Of a stretch of 16,891 bases of DNA, positions 1-7,395 are shown in pieces. The notes under the pieces are model-generated. The model searched no databases. It was not told where the DNA came from and was given only the letters and a program-made list of their open reading frames with translations. A program made the position numbers and the translations under genes. Source of the DNA: Lachnospiraceae bacterium (GTDB lineage Bacteria > Bacillota > Clostridia > Lachnospirales > Lachnospiraceae); contig VSNH01000051.1 of the NCBI GenBank assembly GCA_009774215.1, forward strand, positions 4,602 through 21,492, read 5' to 3'. How positions within the stretch are numbered: the first letter of the stretch is position 1; every line of letters begins with the position of its first letter.

Positions 1-18
1 TTTCGTGGAGAAGTTCTA

Positions 19-75
19 GGAGTTGCTTCGCAACTCCGTCTCACTTAGGAGAATGCCTGAAATACGGCATTCTCC
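19..75. repeat. Two-hairpin intergenic repeat, copy 1
   Basis: Two hairpins follow the stop codon of the TetR gene. Hairpin A pairs GGAGTTG (19-25) with CAACTCC (31-37). Hairpin B pairs GGAGAATGCC (48-57) with GGCATTCTCC (66-75) around an 8-nt loop. No U-tract follows in either direction, so a simple intrinsic terminator is doubtful. Hairpin B recurs at 2145-2173 and 3882-3909, which marks it as a dispersed REP-like element. Confidence 0.7.
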
Positions 76-78
76 GCT

Positions 79-669
79 TTATGTTTCTACAGAGACCACT
101 CCGCCGTCCGCCTTCTCGAAATTCTTGATGGAACGGGCGATATTGCCGTGCAGCATAACGCCCATGTTGTCTACAATTTCCTCATAGTCTTCCTTCATGC
201 CGTGACCGACCCAGTCGAGCATAATTCCAACAAATCCATACTTATAAAAATCAGCGATAAAATCCTTGTGCGCCGCCAAAAGCGCCACGCCCCGGCATCT
301 GTCCTCCACCACTTCCTTGATCATTTCGTAAGTAAGCTTGTATAGATACCCCTCCACCTTTTCCCTGCCGATGCTGCGGTACACATTCAAAACAAACGCT
401 TTGTTTTCCAGAACAGCCTCAAAAATCTGGCTCATGCCCTCCTGCCATGTCTCATAAGTCTTTTTGCCCTGCAAGACTTTCTTTCCGTCCTCCACGCAGA
501 CCCATTCCACCAGATCGTAAATATCCTTGAAATGATAGTAAAACGCCATTCTGCTGATGCCGCAGTCCGTCGTGAGATCGTTGATCGTTATCTTCTCCAG
601 CCGTTTTGTCAGAACCAGTTTTTTCAGGGATTCCCCAAGCGCGGCCTTTGTTGTATTTGTGTTCGGCAT
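79..669 (-). CDS. TetR/AcrR family transcriptional regulator (DhaS-like)
   Basis: This is a 196-aa one-component repressor. The start is placed at 669 because AAGGAG lies 6 nt upstream; an in-frame ATG at 723 lacks such a site. Residues about 9-52 form the TetR DNA-binding domain, ending in a recognition helix with the typical SRMAFYYHFKDIYDLVEWV stretch. That wording resembles TetR proteins grouped with the dihydroxyacetone-kinase regulator DhaS. The remaining helical residues would form the ligand and dimerisation domain; no ligand can be read from the sequence. It lies downstream of the TfoX-N gene on the same strand but has its own putative promoter and a perfect 17-bp dyad upstream, so autoregulation is likely. 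The target gene is not identifiable here; family membership is firm. Confidence 0.9.
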   Translation of the reverse strand: MPNTNTTKAALGESLKKLVLTKRLEKITINDLTTDCGISRMAFYYHFKDIYDLVEWVCVEDGKKVLQGKKTYETWQEGMSQIFEAVLENKAFVLNVYRSIGREKVEGYLYKLTYEMIKEVVEDRCRGVALLAAHKDFIADFYKYGFVGIMLDWVGHGMKEDYEEIVDNMGVMLHGNIARSIKNFEKADGGVVSVET

Positions 670-713
670 AGCTTTCTCCTTGTTCTGCTTATCCACAGAT
701 TTCCTATACGGCC

Positions 714-743
714 AGTATACCATGCCCAGGCAGTTTATGCCTG
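714..743 (-). promoter_or_regulatory. Candidate tetR promoter and operator dyad
   Basis: On the minus strand an extended -10 (TGGTATACT, with TATACT at 719-714) precedes the TetR gene. Directly upstream is a perfect dyad, CAGGCA-5 nt-TGCCTG (727-743), covering the -35 position, where no good -35 hexamer exists. An extended -10 overlapped by a palindrome fits an autorepressed tetR promoter. This is inference from position and symmetry. Confidence 0.5.
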
Positions 744-753
744 TTAAAAATTT

Positions 754-1080
754 CTAAACTCTCTTCGCCTTCTTCTTGGGCTCCGGCAGTTCCTTGTACA
801 TCTCCTGTAAGATTTCCGCCATCAGCGCCTCGTTCTCCACATCCTCCACGATCACCATCTGCGTTTTGGATCCCTCATAGGGATAGTCCCTGTCCGCGTC
901 AGGCAGCAGACGGAGAACCGATTCCGTCGGTTTTAAAAACAGGCAGTTGTCGCAGATATCGCCGATCAACTTTCCCTGAAAGTAAACACAGTATTCTCCC
1001 ATCATCTTTCTGGTGGTCACATCGCCCACTCTCTGCAGATTTCCCACCACATAATCGTGAAATTCCTTTGTCGTCGCCAA
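754..1080 (-). CDS. TfoX N-terminal domain protein
   Basis: This is a 108-aa stand-alone TfoX_N-type protein. It begins MATTKEFHDYVVGNLQRVGD and contains TTRKMMGEYCVYFQGKLIG, the recognisable core of the family. The start is a TTG codon at 1080, chosen because the family usually begins with this MATxKEFHD segment. The ribosome binding site appears to be a run of nine G residues (C tract 1087-1095 on the plus strand). The C-terminal tail is lysine-rich (KKKAKRV). The gene starts 35 bp after the LacI stop and is probably co-transcribed with it. Full-length TfoX/Sxy activates competence genes in gammaproteobacteria, but the role of the short Firmicute versions is unknown, and no link to competence is claimed. 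Confidence 0.85.
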   Translation of the reverse strand: MATTKEFHDYVVGNLQRVGDVTTRKMMGEYCVYFQGKLIGDICDNCLFLKPTESVLRLLPDADRDYPYEGSKTQMVIVEDVENEALMAEILQEMYKELPEPKKKAKRV

Positions 1081-1115
1081 CGTCTGCCCCCCCCCTGTCT
1101 CACATCAACCTGTTT

Positions 1116-2120
1116 TCACAACGTATCGCCCGCCATCATTTCGCAGTCCAGTATCACCGTCTCATCTCCCGCCGCTTCCCCGTTCATAAGCTTAAACAGA
1201 AGCTTTACAGCCTCCTTTGCCACAGGCTCTACCGGATTATAAATCGTACACAGCCGCGGCGTCACATAATCCAATATGTCAATGCCGTCAAATCCCACGA
1301 TGCCGTAATCCGCCCCGGCCTTTTTCCACTTTTCCGCCATATATTTCATAATATCCAGTGCAAAAATATCTCCTGCGCAGAAAAAGGCTGTCCGCTTTTT
1401 TGTCTTAATCAGTTCTTCATAGGCCCGTTTTGCATACGACGTCTTTTCGCTGATCACAAGGCTCTCCACGTCCGGCTTCTCCGTCCGTTTCCACTGCTCT
1501 ACCGCCTCCGTAAAGCCTTCCATGCGCTGTCTGTGCACATAGGTATTGCCCTCTGTCTGCTCCAGCGGCGGACACACAAAGACTATTTTTTCGTACCCGT
1601 TTCTCAGGATCGTCTCCGTGGCTTCCCTAGCCGCCTTCTTCTCCTCGATGCTCACAAAAGGGATGCCGTCCGCTATTTTGTTACCTATGGTAACGATGGG
1701 CGTATCAAGACTTCTCAGGAAATCCCGATACTCCTTTCCCTGATTGACCGAGGAGAGGATAATGCCGTCCACATGATAATCTACCAGACGCTCCAGCTGT
1801 TCCTTCTCCATCTCTTTATTCTCTTCATGGAGCGTGATGTTTACAAAATACCCCCTCTTGCGCGCCTCTGTGCCAATGGCGCTGAGCATCTGTGAAAAAT
1901 ACCTGTTGTTCACATCGAGCACCACCACGCCTATGTAAAAGGTCTGCCCTTTTACCAGCCCTCTCGCCAAGAGATCCGGCCGGTATCCATACTCTTTCGC
2001 CCTGGCCTGAATTAATTCCTTCGTCTGGGGGTTGATCCTCCCTGTATCCGTGAGCGCACGATGCACGGTCATTCTCGACACGCCACACATATCGGCAAGT
2101 TCCTTCGCTGTTATCGCCAC
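1116..2120 (-). CDS. LacI family transcriptional regulator, probable arabinoside operon repressor
   Basis: This is a 334-aa regulator with a GTG start at 2120, preceded by GGGGG about 7 nt upstream. Residues 3-24 form the LacI helix-turn-helix (TAKELADMCGVSRMTVHRAL), followed by the hinge region and a periplasmic-binding-protein-like sugar-sensing core to the C-terminus. The core contains typical segments such as YIGVVVLDVNN and GIVGFDGIDILDYVTPRLCT. It lies directly downstream of the arabinofuranosidase gene. By context it most likely senses arabinose or an arabino-oligosaccharide and represses the upstream transport operon; a candidate operator with a central CG is present at that operon's start site (7371-7386). 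The inducer and operator assignments are inference. Between it and the GH51 gene lies about 150 bp of strongly structured sequence. Confidence 0.92.
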   Translation of the reverse strand: MAITAKELADMCGVSRMTVHRALTDTGRINPQTKELIQARAKEYGYRPDLLARGLVKGQTFYIGVVVLDVNNRYFSQMLSAIGTEARKRGYFVNITLHEENKEMEKEQLERLVDYHVDGIILSSVNQGKEYRDFLRSLDTPIVTIGNKIADGIPFVSIEEKKAAREATETILRNGYEKIVFVCPPLEQTEGNTYVHRQRMEGFTEAVEQWKRTEKPDVESLVISEKTSYAKRAYEELIKTKKRTAFFCAGDIFALDIMKYMAEKWKKAGADYGIVGFDGIDILDYVTPRLCTIYNPVEPVAKEAVKLLFKLMNGEAAGDETVILDCEMMAGDTL

Positions 2121-2144
2121 CGCTTATCCCCCTTTTTTTATATC

Positions 2145-2173
2145 GGAGAATGCCCGTATTTTGGGCATTCTTC
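2145..2173. repeat. GGAGAATGCC hairpin, copy 2
   Basis: GGAGAATGCCC (2145-2155) pairs with GGGCATTCTTC (2163-2173) around a 7-nt loop, with one G-U pair. It is the second copy of the hairpin at 48-75. It lies just upstream of the LacI gene and, reading the minus strand, follows the large inverted repeat at 2175-2259. Relative to copies 1 and 3 it is in the opposite orientation. Confidence 0.7.
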
Positions 2174-2174
2174 T

Positions 2175-2259
2175 ACGCGAAACTTAGTGCTTCCAAGTCA
2201 GCTTGCTGACTTTGCGTCTCCGTCCTATGGCGGGACGTCTTTAGAAGCACTTTTCGCGT
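2175..2259. repeat. Large imperfect inverted repeat between GH51 and LacI genes
   Basis: Outer arms ACGCGAAA (2175-2182) and TTTCGCGT (2252-2259), and then GTGCTTC (2187-2193) and GAAGCAC (2244-2250), are complementary. They enclose a perfect inner hairpin AAGTCAG-4 nt-CTGACTT (2195-2212). RNA from either strand would fold into a multi-branched structure in the LacI leader. It may be a larger member of the dispersed hairpin family or a transcript-processing or termination site; function unknown. Confidence 0.6.
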
Positions 2260-2269
2260 TTCTATTTTA

Positions 2270-3784
2270 TCACAAAATTTCGATTCGCACCATATTCCAT
2301 GAAAAAGGCGGCAGAATGCTTTTGACCCTGTTATCCGCAAGACTGCTTTGATCCGTCTCCCGCGGTCTTACCGCATCATGGTTTTTCAGATTGGTCGTCT
2401 TCCTGTCCTCACAGTGCATGGTTACGTGCTCCGTCACACGGACTGCCTGAAATCCCTGCAGATTCAGTTCCACCTCCGCTTCCTTCTCCGTGCGGTTAAC
2501 GGCAAACAATACCACTTCCCTGCCCTCCTCATGATAAACCGCCGCATAATCCACACAGGGCACGTTCTTTCTCATGTCGCAGTCATAGCACGGTATTTCG
2601 TCCACCGTAAGCAGCGTCTTTCCCACCCCGTAGTTAGCCATATGCATAAAAGGATAATAGATGGGCTGCACCCACACTTCCCCGCCCCGCTCGGTCATAA
2701 TCGCCGCACTGATATTGGTCAGCAGGGATTGGCACGCAATCTTGATGCGCTCCGCATACTTTAAGAAATTCATCATCATTGAGGCGAACAGCAGCGAATC
2801 CTCCATCGTGTAAATCTGTTCGCTCAGATGCGGCGCCACCTGCCAGGGACGTTCGTCCACCGATGCCGCCACAACCTGATCCGGCACCGACCACACGCCC
2901 CACTCGTCAAAGCTGATGTACAGCGTCTTATCCGATCTGTGCCATGCCTTGACATAATCACAGGTTCCGATAACCGTTTTGATATACTGTTCCATGTCAA
3001 GCGACTGGGAAAGAAAATTCTCCGTCCCGAGCTCCTGCCCGCCGTAATACTGGTGCAGGGATACATAGTCCACATAAGGATATGTATATTTCAGCGTCTC
3101 CGCCTCCCAGTCGGGGTATGTCTTCATATCGGATTTGGAGCTGCCGCAGGAAACCAGCTCGATGCTGCTGTCCACCTGCTTCATGGCCTTCGCCGTCTCC
3201 TGCGCCAGCCGGCCGTATTCCTGCGCCGTCTTATGCCCGATCTGCCAGTCCCCATCCATCTCGTTGCCAAGGCACCATGTCTTAATACCGTAGGGATTTT
3301 CCACCCCATGTTCCCTTCTCCAGTCACTGTAAGCGGTTCCTTCTTTGATATTGCAGTACTCCACAAGGGACACCGCGTTCTCAATCCCTTTCGTTCCCAG
3401 ATTTACGGCAAAAACCGGCTCAATTCCCGCTTTCCCTGCCCATCTCATAAACTCATTGATGCCGATCTCATTGGTCTCGATGGCACGCCAGGCAATCTCC
3501 AGCCTTCGGGGACGTGCCGCAGCCGGCCCCACACCGTCGCGCCAGTCATAGCAGGACACAAAGTTTCCGCCGGGATAACGCACTGCCGTGACACCCATCT
3601 GCTTTACTTTCTCCAGAACATCCTGCCGGAATCCATCCTCGTCCGCCGTCTCATGCCCCGGCTCATAAATGCCGGAATACACCACACGTCCCATATGCTC
3701 AACGAAAGAGCCGTAAATTCTCCTGTCAATCTCTCCCTTTACAAATTCTCTGTTCACTGTGATACGCGCTTTTATTTTCTCCAT
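2270..3784 (-). CDS. abfA: Alpha-L-arabinofuranosidase, glycoside hydrolase family 51
   Basis: This 504-aa enzyme releases terminal L-arabinofuranose from arabino-oligosaccharides with retention of configuration. The ATG at 3784 has GGAG 7-8 nt upstream. The N-terminal part is the (beta/alpha)8 barrel, with RIYGSFVEHMGR near residue 22 and VRYPGGNFVSCYDWRDGVGP near 68-87, both hallmark GH51 segments. The acid/base is E175 in CLGNEMDG and the nucleophile E294 in SFDEWGVW, the same spacing as characterised bacterial GH51 enzymes. The C-terminal part (about 390-504) is the beta-sandwich domain. Length is normal and there is no signal peptide, so it acts in the cytoplasm on sugars imported by the neighbouring ABC transporter, as in the Bacillus araNPQ-abfA arrangement. 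Confidence 0.97.
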   Translation of the reverse strand: MEKIKARITVNREFVKGEIDRRIYGSFVEHMGRVVYSGIYEPGHETADEDGFRQDVLEKVKQMGVTAVRYPGGNFVSCYDWRDGVGPAAARPRRLEIAWRAIETNEIGINEFMRWAGKAGIEPVFAVNLGTKGIENAVSLVEYCNIKEGTAYSDWRREHGVENPYGIKTWCLGNEMDGDWQIGHKTAQEYGRLAQETAKAMKQVDSSIELVSCGSSKSDMKTYPDWEAETLKYTYPYVDYVSLHQYYGGQELGTENFLSQSLDMEQYIKTVIGTCDYVKAWHRSDKTLYISFDEWGVWSVPDQVVAASVDERPWQVAPHLSEQIYTMEDSLLFASMMMNFLKYAERIKIACQSLLTNISAAIMTERGGEVWVQPIYYPFMHMANYGVGKTLLTVDEIPCYDCDMRKNVPCVDYAAVYHEEGREVVLFAVNRTEKEAEVELNLQGFQAVRVTEHVTMHCEDRKTTNLKNHDAVRPRETDQSSLADNRVKSILPPFSWNMVRIEIL

Positions 3785-3832
3785 ATCTTCTCCTGTCCTG
3801 ATTTTATTTCTTTTTTATACTCCAACCGCCAT

Positions 3833-3909
3833 GATTCCGCTTTGCGGAATCTCAGAATCCGCGGACGAATAAACTTGTCCTGGAGAATGCCGTATTTTGG
3901 GCATTCTCC
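3833..3909. repeat. Two-hairpin intergenic repeat, copy 3
   Basis: Hairpin A pairs GATTCCGC (3833-3840) with GCGGAATC (3844-3851), perfect. Hairpin B pairs GGAGAATGCC (3882-3891) with GGCATTCTCC (3900-3909), touching the stop codon of the permease gene. Hairpin B is nearly identical to copies 1 and 2, while the stem of hairpin A differs in sequence but keeps the shape. It fills the gap between the permease and GH51 genes and could modulate mRNA stability there. Confidence 0.7.
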
Positions 3910-4745
3910 TATTCCTTCACACCGGCCGTCGCTACCCCTTCAATAAAATACTTCTGGCAAAAAATGTACAGCACCAGAAGCGGGGTCAGCGAAATCATCG
4001 TAGCCGCCAGCGTGGGCCCGTACTTAATCACCTTATTTCCCACCAGAACCGCCAGCCCCGCCGAAAGCGTCCGCTTATTCTGGGAACTGGTGAGCATCAG
4101 GGGATAGAGCAGATCGTTCCAGTTATTCATAAAGTGGAAGATACCCAGACTCACCAGTGCCGGTTTACATAACGGCATCATGATGGAGCGGAAAATCCGA
4201 AACTCGCTCATGCCGTCTATCCGTCCCGACTCCTCCAGAGACTTCGGCAGCCCCTGAAAGAAAGAACTCATCATATAAATGCCAAAGGCGCTTGTCGCCC
4301 TCGGCAGAATCAGCCCAAGATAACTGTCCAGAAGGCCCAGCTTGTACACTTCAATATAGAGCGGCGTCATAATGATCTGGAATGGCACCATCATCGTCAA
4401 AAGAATAATGGAAAACAGAATCTTGGAACCTTTAAAGCGCATCCTTGCAAACGCATACCCTGCCATGGAGTCAAACAGCAGACTGATTACCGTCACGCCG
4501 CCCGCAAAGATCACCGTATTCTTCGTCATTTCCAGGATCGGGATACTGTCCCCCACATACAGATACTGGTGCAGCGTCCATTCTTCCGGGAAAAACCTGG
4601 GCGGAAACTTAATCACACCCACATCGGTCTTAAAAGACGAGACAAACAACCATACAATAGGTATCAGCACCGTAACGGCAATCAGAGAAGTAAAGAGATA
4701 TCCGAGCGCCGCAGACAACGTCAGCTTCTTCATTTTCTTATGCAT
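3909..4745 (-). CDS. Carbohydrate ABC transporter permease (AraQ/MsmG-like)
   Basis: This is a 278-aa inner-membrane subunit of a sugar importer of the CUT1 type. The first membrane helix lies around residues 14-37, and about six helices are visible in total. The EAA loop that contacts the ATPase is at about 171-195 (EESGRIDGMSEFRIFRSIMMPL), with the conserved glycine and the following proline-containing segment. The C-terminus ends in YFIEGVATAGVKE, typical of this subunit, where xxGxxxGAVKG is common. It overlaps the upstream permease gene by 8 bp, so the two are translationally coupled. No ATPase gene is present; a shared MsmX/MsmK-like ATPase encoded elsewhere is expected. Substrate assignment to arabino-oligosaccharides rests on the adjacent GH51 gene. 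Confidence 0.95.
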   Translation of the reverse strand: MHKKMKKLTLSAALGYLFTSLIAVTVLIPIVWLFVSSFKTDVGVIKFPPRFFPEEWTLHQYLYVGDSIPILEMTKNTVIFAGGVTVISLLFDSMAGYAFARMRFKGSKILFSIILLTMMVPFQIIMTPLYIEVYKLGLLDSYLGLILPRATSAFGIYMMSSFFQGLPKSLEESGRIDGMSEFRIFRSIMMPLCKPALVSLGIFHFMNNWNDLLYPLMLTSSQNKRTLSAGLAVLVGNKVIKYGPTLAATMISLTPLLVLYIFCQKYFIEGVATAGVKE

Positions 4746-5652
4746 CCCCTTCCTCCCCTCCTTTCAGCACAAATCTGCGCAATACAAAAGTCATGACCGC
4801 CACGATCACGAACAGGTACACGGAGATGGCCGACGCATATCCGAGATCATAGGGAGCCGTCTGAAATCCCCTGTCGTAAATATACTGTACCACAGTCTCT
4901 GTCCTGTTGAGCGGCCCGCCCTGCGTCATCACATAGGCCTGGTCAAACATCTGCATGGCGCTTATCGTTGTCGTGATAATACAGAAACTGATGGTTGGCC
5001 AGATACCCGGTATGGTAATATGGATAAACTTCTGGAAACTCCCCGCACCGTCCATCTGCGCCGCCTCATAAAGCGATTGGGGAATGTTTAATACCGCTGC
5101 CGCGAGGAGCGTCAACGTGTAGCCAAACCCCTTCCATGCTGTCACGACAATCACCGTCGGCATGGCAAAATCCGGGTTCTTTAAGAATGCCACTGTCTGA
5201 AACCCTGCCTGTTTCAGCCAGTAAGCAACCAGCCCCATATTCGGGTCAAGCAGCATAGACCACACAATGCCGATTGCCGTCATGGAACAGACAAAGGGCA
5301 GATAGTAGATGGAGCGGAGCATCTTGCAGTATCTGTTGTTCTTCGCAAGACACACCGTCAAAAGCAGGGCAAGGCCCACCTGCAGCGGCACCTCCAACAA
5401 TGTAAAATAGAAACTGTTAAACGTGGCGTTCGACACCCTGTTGTCCGAAAACAGACGGGTGAAATTTGCAATCCCCACAAAGCTGACATCCTTCATAAAA
5501 ATGTTCATATCGGTAAGGCTGATCACAAAGGAGGCAATCAGCGGGATAAACACAAATACCGATAGAATGATCATGGATGGCAGTATAAAAAGATACGCGC
5601 TCTTCTGATTCTGCGCTACATACTTTCTCTTTTTCGTCTTACTTCCGGTCAT
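4738..5652 (-). CDS. Carbohydrate ABC transporter permease (AraP/MsmF-like)
   Basis: This is a 304-aa inner-membrane subunit, partner of the permease encoded immediately downstream. The start is placed at 5652 because GGAGGT lies 4 nt upstream; an ATG 12 nt earlier would sit on top of that site. The cytoplasmic N-terminus is basic (GSKTKKRKY), followed by a first membrane helix at about residues 20-46 and five more. The EAA loop is at about 194-218 (LYEAAQMDGAGSFQKFIHIT), close to the family consensus. A hairpin and a terminator-like structure separate it from the binding-protein gene, which would lower permease transcript relative to the binding protein, a common pattern in sugar importers. 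The family is certain; the exact sugar is inferred. Confidence 0.95.
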   Translation of the reverse strand: MTGSKTKKRKYVAQNQKSAYLFILPSMIILSVFVFIPLIASFVISLTDMNIFMKDVSFVGIANFTRLFSDNRVSNATFNSFYFTLLEVPLQVGLALLLTVCLAKNNRYCKMLRSIYYLPFVCSMTAIGIVWSMLLDPNMGLVAYWLKQAGFQTVAFLKNPDFAMPTVIVVTAWKGFGYTLTLLAAAVLNIPQSLYEAAQMDGAGSFQKFIHITIPGIWPTISFCIITTTISAMQMFDQAYVMTQGGPLNRTETVVQYIYDRGFQTAPYDLGYASAISVYLFVIVAVMTFVLRRFVLKGGEEGDA

Positions 5653-5666
5653 TGTTACCTCCATGT

Positions 5667-5694
5667 CAGAGCAGTTTGTCCACGAACTGCTCTG
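5667..5694 (-). other. Perfect hairpin upstream of the permease genes
   Basis: CAGAGCAGTT (5667-5676) pairs with AACTGCTCTG (5685-5694), a perfect 10-bp stem with an 8-nt loop. It ends 6 nt upstream of the GGAGGT of the permease gene. It could protect the 5' end of a processed permease transcript or affect ribosome access. Confidence 0.55.
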
Positions 5695-5698
5695 TTAT

Positions 5699-5728
5699 AG
5701 AAAAGAACCGCCGAAAACGACGGTTCTT
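5699..5728 (-). terminator. Terminator or attenuator after the binding-protein gene
   Basis: Read on the minus strand, AAGAACCG-TCG-TTTT-CGG-CGGTTCTT forms a stem of 8 pairs plus 2 inner pairs with one mismatch, followed by TTTTCT. It lies 22 bp after the stop of the binding-protein gene. Because the permease and GH51 genes continue downstream in the same direction, it probably acts as a partial terminator that sets subunit ratios. Confidence 0.7.
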
Positions 5729-5750
5729 CGGTTACTTTTCCTGCTCCCGG

Positions 5751-7097
5751 TTACTGTGCAAGCACCCTGTCCATTGCCTCGGATGCCTCTTTCAGCGCAT
5801 CCTCCGGCGTCGCCGCACCAGTCATAACCTTCTCAAACATCGGTATCATCACATCGTTGTCAATCTGGCTTGCCAGAGAGTATCCCAGATTATAGGAACG
5901 GCCGATTTCTGTTGCCTTAGAAATGGCGCTCAACACCTCGTCACCCTGTATTTCCGGATCCTCCATCAACGTTTTGGACCATACCGGAAATCCGTTTCTC
6001 TGTGACCACTCTTTCAGAATGTCATCCGTCAGCCAGTATTGCATGAACTTATACGCCGCCAGCTTATGGCTCTCCTCCGTGCCTTTGGGAATCACATAGC
6101 TGCACCCGCCCGCGGGTGAAAAGGCGCCGGCGCTGCCTGCCACGCAAGGCGCAATGCCAAAGTTAATACCCTGTGCGCGCAGTCCGTTGATCTGCCACGG
6201 GCCGCTCATGTACATACCGATCTGCCCTGCCTGCAGCATCGTATCCGCCTCCGGGCCTGTGATACTGCTCGGAGAAACTTTTTTGTTTACTGTCAGATCC
6301 TGCAGCCATTCCAGTGTCTTTACGTTTTCTTCCGAGTTCAGAAGATTGGTATTGGTGTCCGGATCATCCGCGTCGCCGCCGTTTGCCCACAAAAACTGCA
6401 TGTATGTAACACTGGTGGGCAGCGCGAGTCCATACTGATTCTTCTCCGGGTTCGTCAGCTTCACCGCATACTCCGCCAGTTCTTCCATTGTGGCAGGCGC
6501 CTTCTCCGGATCCAATCCCGCTTCCTCGAACAAATCCTTGTTCCAATATAAATAGCTCACATTATACTGCATCGGCGTCCCGTACAGCTTGCCGTCCACA
6601 TGGGAAAGCTCCAGCACGTTCTCCAGAATATTACTCTTGTCAACGCCCGTCACATCCCAGAAATCACTGATATCCTCCAGCGAATCGTTGCTTACATAGG
6701 GCGCAATGTTCTCTACGCCAAACAGCACAAAGTCAGGCGCAGTCCCTGTGGCAATTGCCGCCGGAAGCTTTTGCTGCAGCTGGTCGTTCGGCATAATATC
6801 CATCTGAATCTCAATGTTGTCCGTATTCGTCTTATTGTAGTTATCTACGATCTCCCGCAGGATATCCCCGTCGGAACCGGTAAACACGTTCCAGAACTGT
6901 AACGTGATCTTCTCTCCGGACGCCGTATCCGCTGCAGCCTGGTCATCCGCCTGCTCATCTGCCGCCTGCTGCTCCTGTTTTGTATCCGCCGTATCACCGG
7001 CCGGTGCCTGGCCCTCCGCCCCGTTTCCGCCGCATCCTGTCAATACCGATACACACATCGCCGCACTCAAAAGTACGCTTATCCATTTCTTTCTCAT
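5751..7097 (-). CDS. Sugar ABC transporter substrate-binding lipoprotein (AraN-like)
   Basis: This is a 448-aa extracellular solute-binding protein family 1 lipoprotein. Two adjacent ATGs (7100, 7097) follow AGGAGG; 7097 gives the better 6-nt spacing. The signal peptide runs from RKKW through a hydrophobic stretch to the lipobox LTGC, so C22 would be lipidated after signal peptidase II cleavage. A low-complexity Ala/Gln/Asp linker follows (about residues 25-60), and then the mature binding domain starts with ITLQFWNVFTGSDGD. Motifs such as MYMSGPWQINGLRAQGI and SYVIPKGTEESHKLAAYKFM are typical of the family. It is the first gene of the operon, behind a near-consensus promoter and a 290-nt leader. 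It captures the sugar outside the membrane and passes it to the two permeases. Confidence 0.95.
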   Translation of the reverse strand: MRKKWISVLLSAAMCVSVLTGCGGNGAEGQAPAGDTADTKQEQQAADEQADDQAAADTASGEKITLQFWNVFTGSDGDILREIVDNYNKTNTDNIEIQMDIMPNDQLQQKLPAAIATGTAPDFVLFGVENIAPYVSNDSLEDISDFWDVTGVDKSNILENVLELSHVDGKLYGTPMQYNVSYLYWNKDLFEEAGLDPEKAPATMEELAEYAVKLTNPEKNQYGLALPTSVTYMQFLWANGGDADDPDTNTNLLNSEENVKTLEWLQDLTVNKKVSPSSITGPEADTMLQAGQIGMYMSGPWQINGLRAQGINFGIAPCVAGSAGAFSPAGGCSYVIPKGTEESHKLAAYKFMQYWLTDDILKEWSQRNGFPVWSKTLMEDPEIQGDEVLSAISKATEIGRSYNLGYSLASQIDNDVMIPMFEKVMTGAATPEDALKEASEAMDRVLAQ

Positions 7098-7230
7098 CAT
7101 AAACCTCCTGTCTGTGGTTGCTTGCTGCATGGCGTCGGAGCCAGCGCCAAAATGCGCTTTCCCGCCGCTTTTTGACAGACACTTTACATTTATGCAGAAA
7201 TGTTTTAAAATAACGAATGTAAAAAATATC

Positions 7231-7347
7231 CTAACGGTCTATCAGTTCTTTCGCGGAGACTATAGCGGTTGGGGTATTTTTTTGTGTTCCTCCCGTAACA
7301 CAGGTATCATTTTCGTTTTTTAACTGCAAAATATAACGATCCGTCAT
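7231..7347 (-). CDS. Possible 38-aa leader peptide in the sugar operon 5' UTR
   Basis: An ATG at 7347 opens a 38-codon frame (MTDRYILQLKNENDTCVTGG...SAKELIDR) inside the leader of the binding-protein gene, about 42 nt after the predicted transcription start. No convincing Shine-Dalgarno precedes it. Its first residues resemble MTDLSYFLQLKKE in the C-terminal part of the upstream exporter gene, and the two DNA segments share a 16-nt identical run (7316-7331 and 7501-7516). It may be a real small protein, a partial duplication, or a chance frame. Confidence 0.25.
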   Translation of the reverse strand: MTDRYILQLKNENDTCVTGGTQKNTPTAIVSAKELIDR

Positions 7348-7370
7348 TTTTCTATGTGCAATTTTCTTTT

Positions 7371-7386
7371 GCGTACTCGTGTACGC
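7371..7386. promoter_or_regulatory. Candidate LacI-type operator at the sugar operon start site
   Basis: GCGTAC-TCGT-GTACGC is a 16-bp palindrome with a central CG and one mismatched pair, located at about +3 to +18 relative to the predicted start. A central CG and an even-length dyad are typical of LacI-family operators. A second small dyad, TTTGTACAAA (7405-7414), lies in the promoter spacer. Assignment to the LacI regulator encoded in this locus is inferred. Confidence 0.5.
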
Positions 7387-7395
7387 TATGTGAAA

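Noticed and set aside
1068..1895. A 275-codon plus-strand frame opposite the LacI gene
   Set aside because: It is antisense to a clear LacI regulator, is rich in Arg/Leu/His/Cys as expected for a shadow frame, and has no ribosome binding site.
2828..3946. A 372-codon plus-strand frame opposite the GH51 gene
   Set aside because: It is a shadow of the arabinofuranosidase gene with no recognisable domain.
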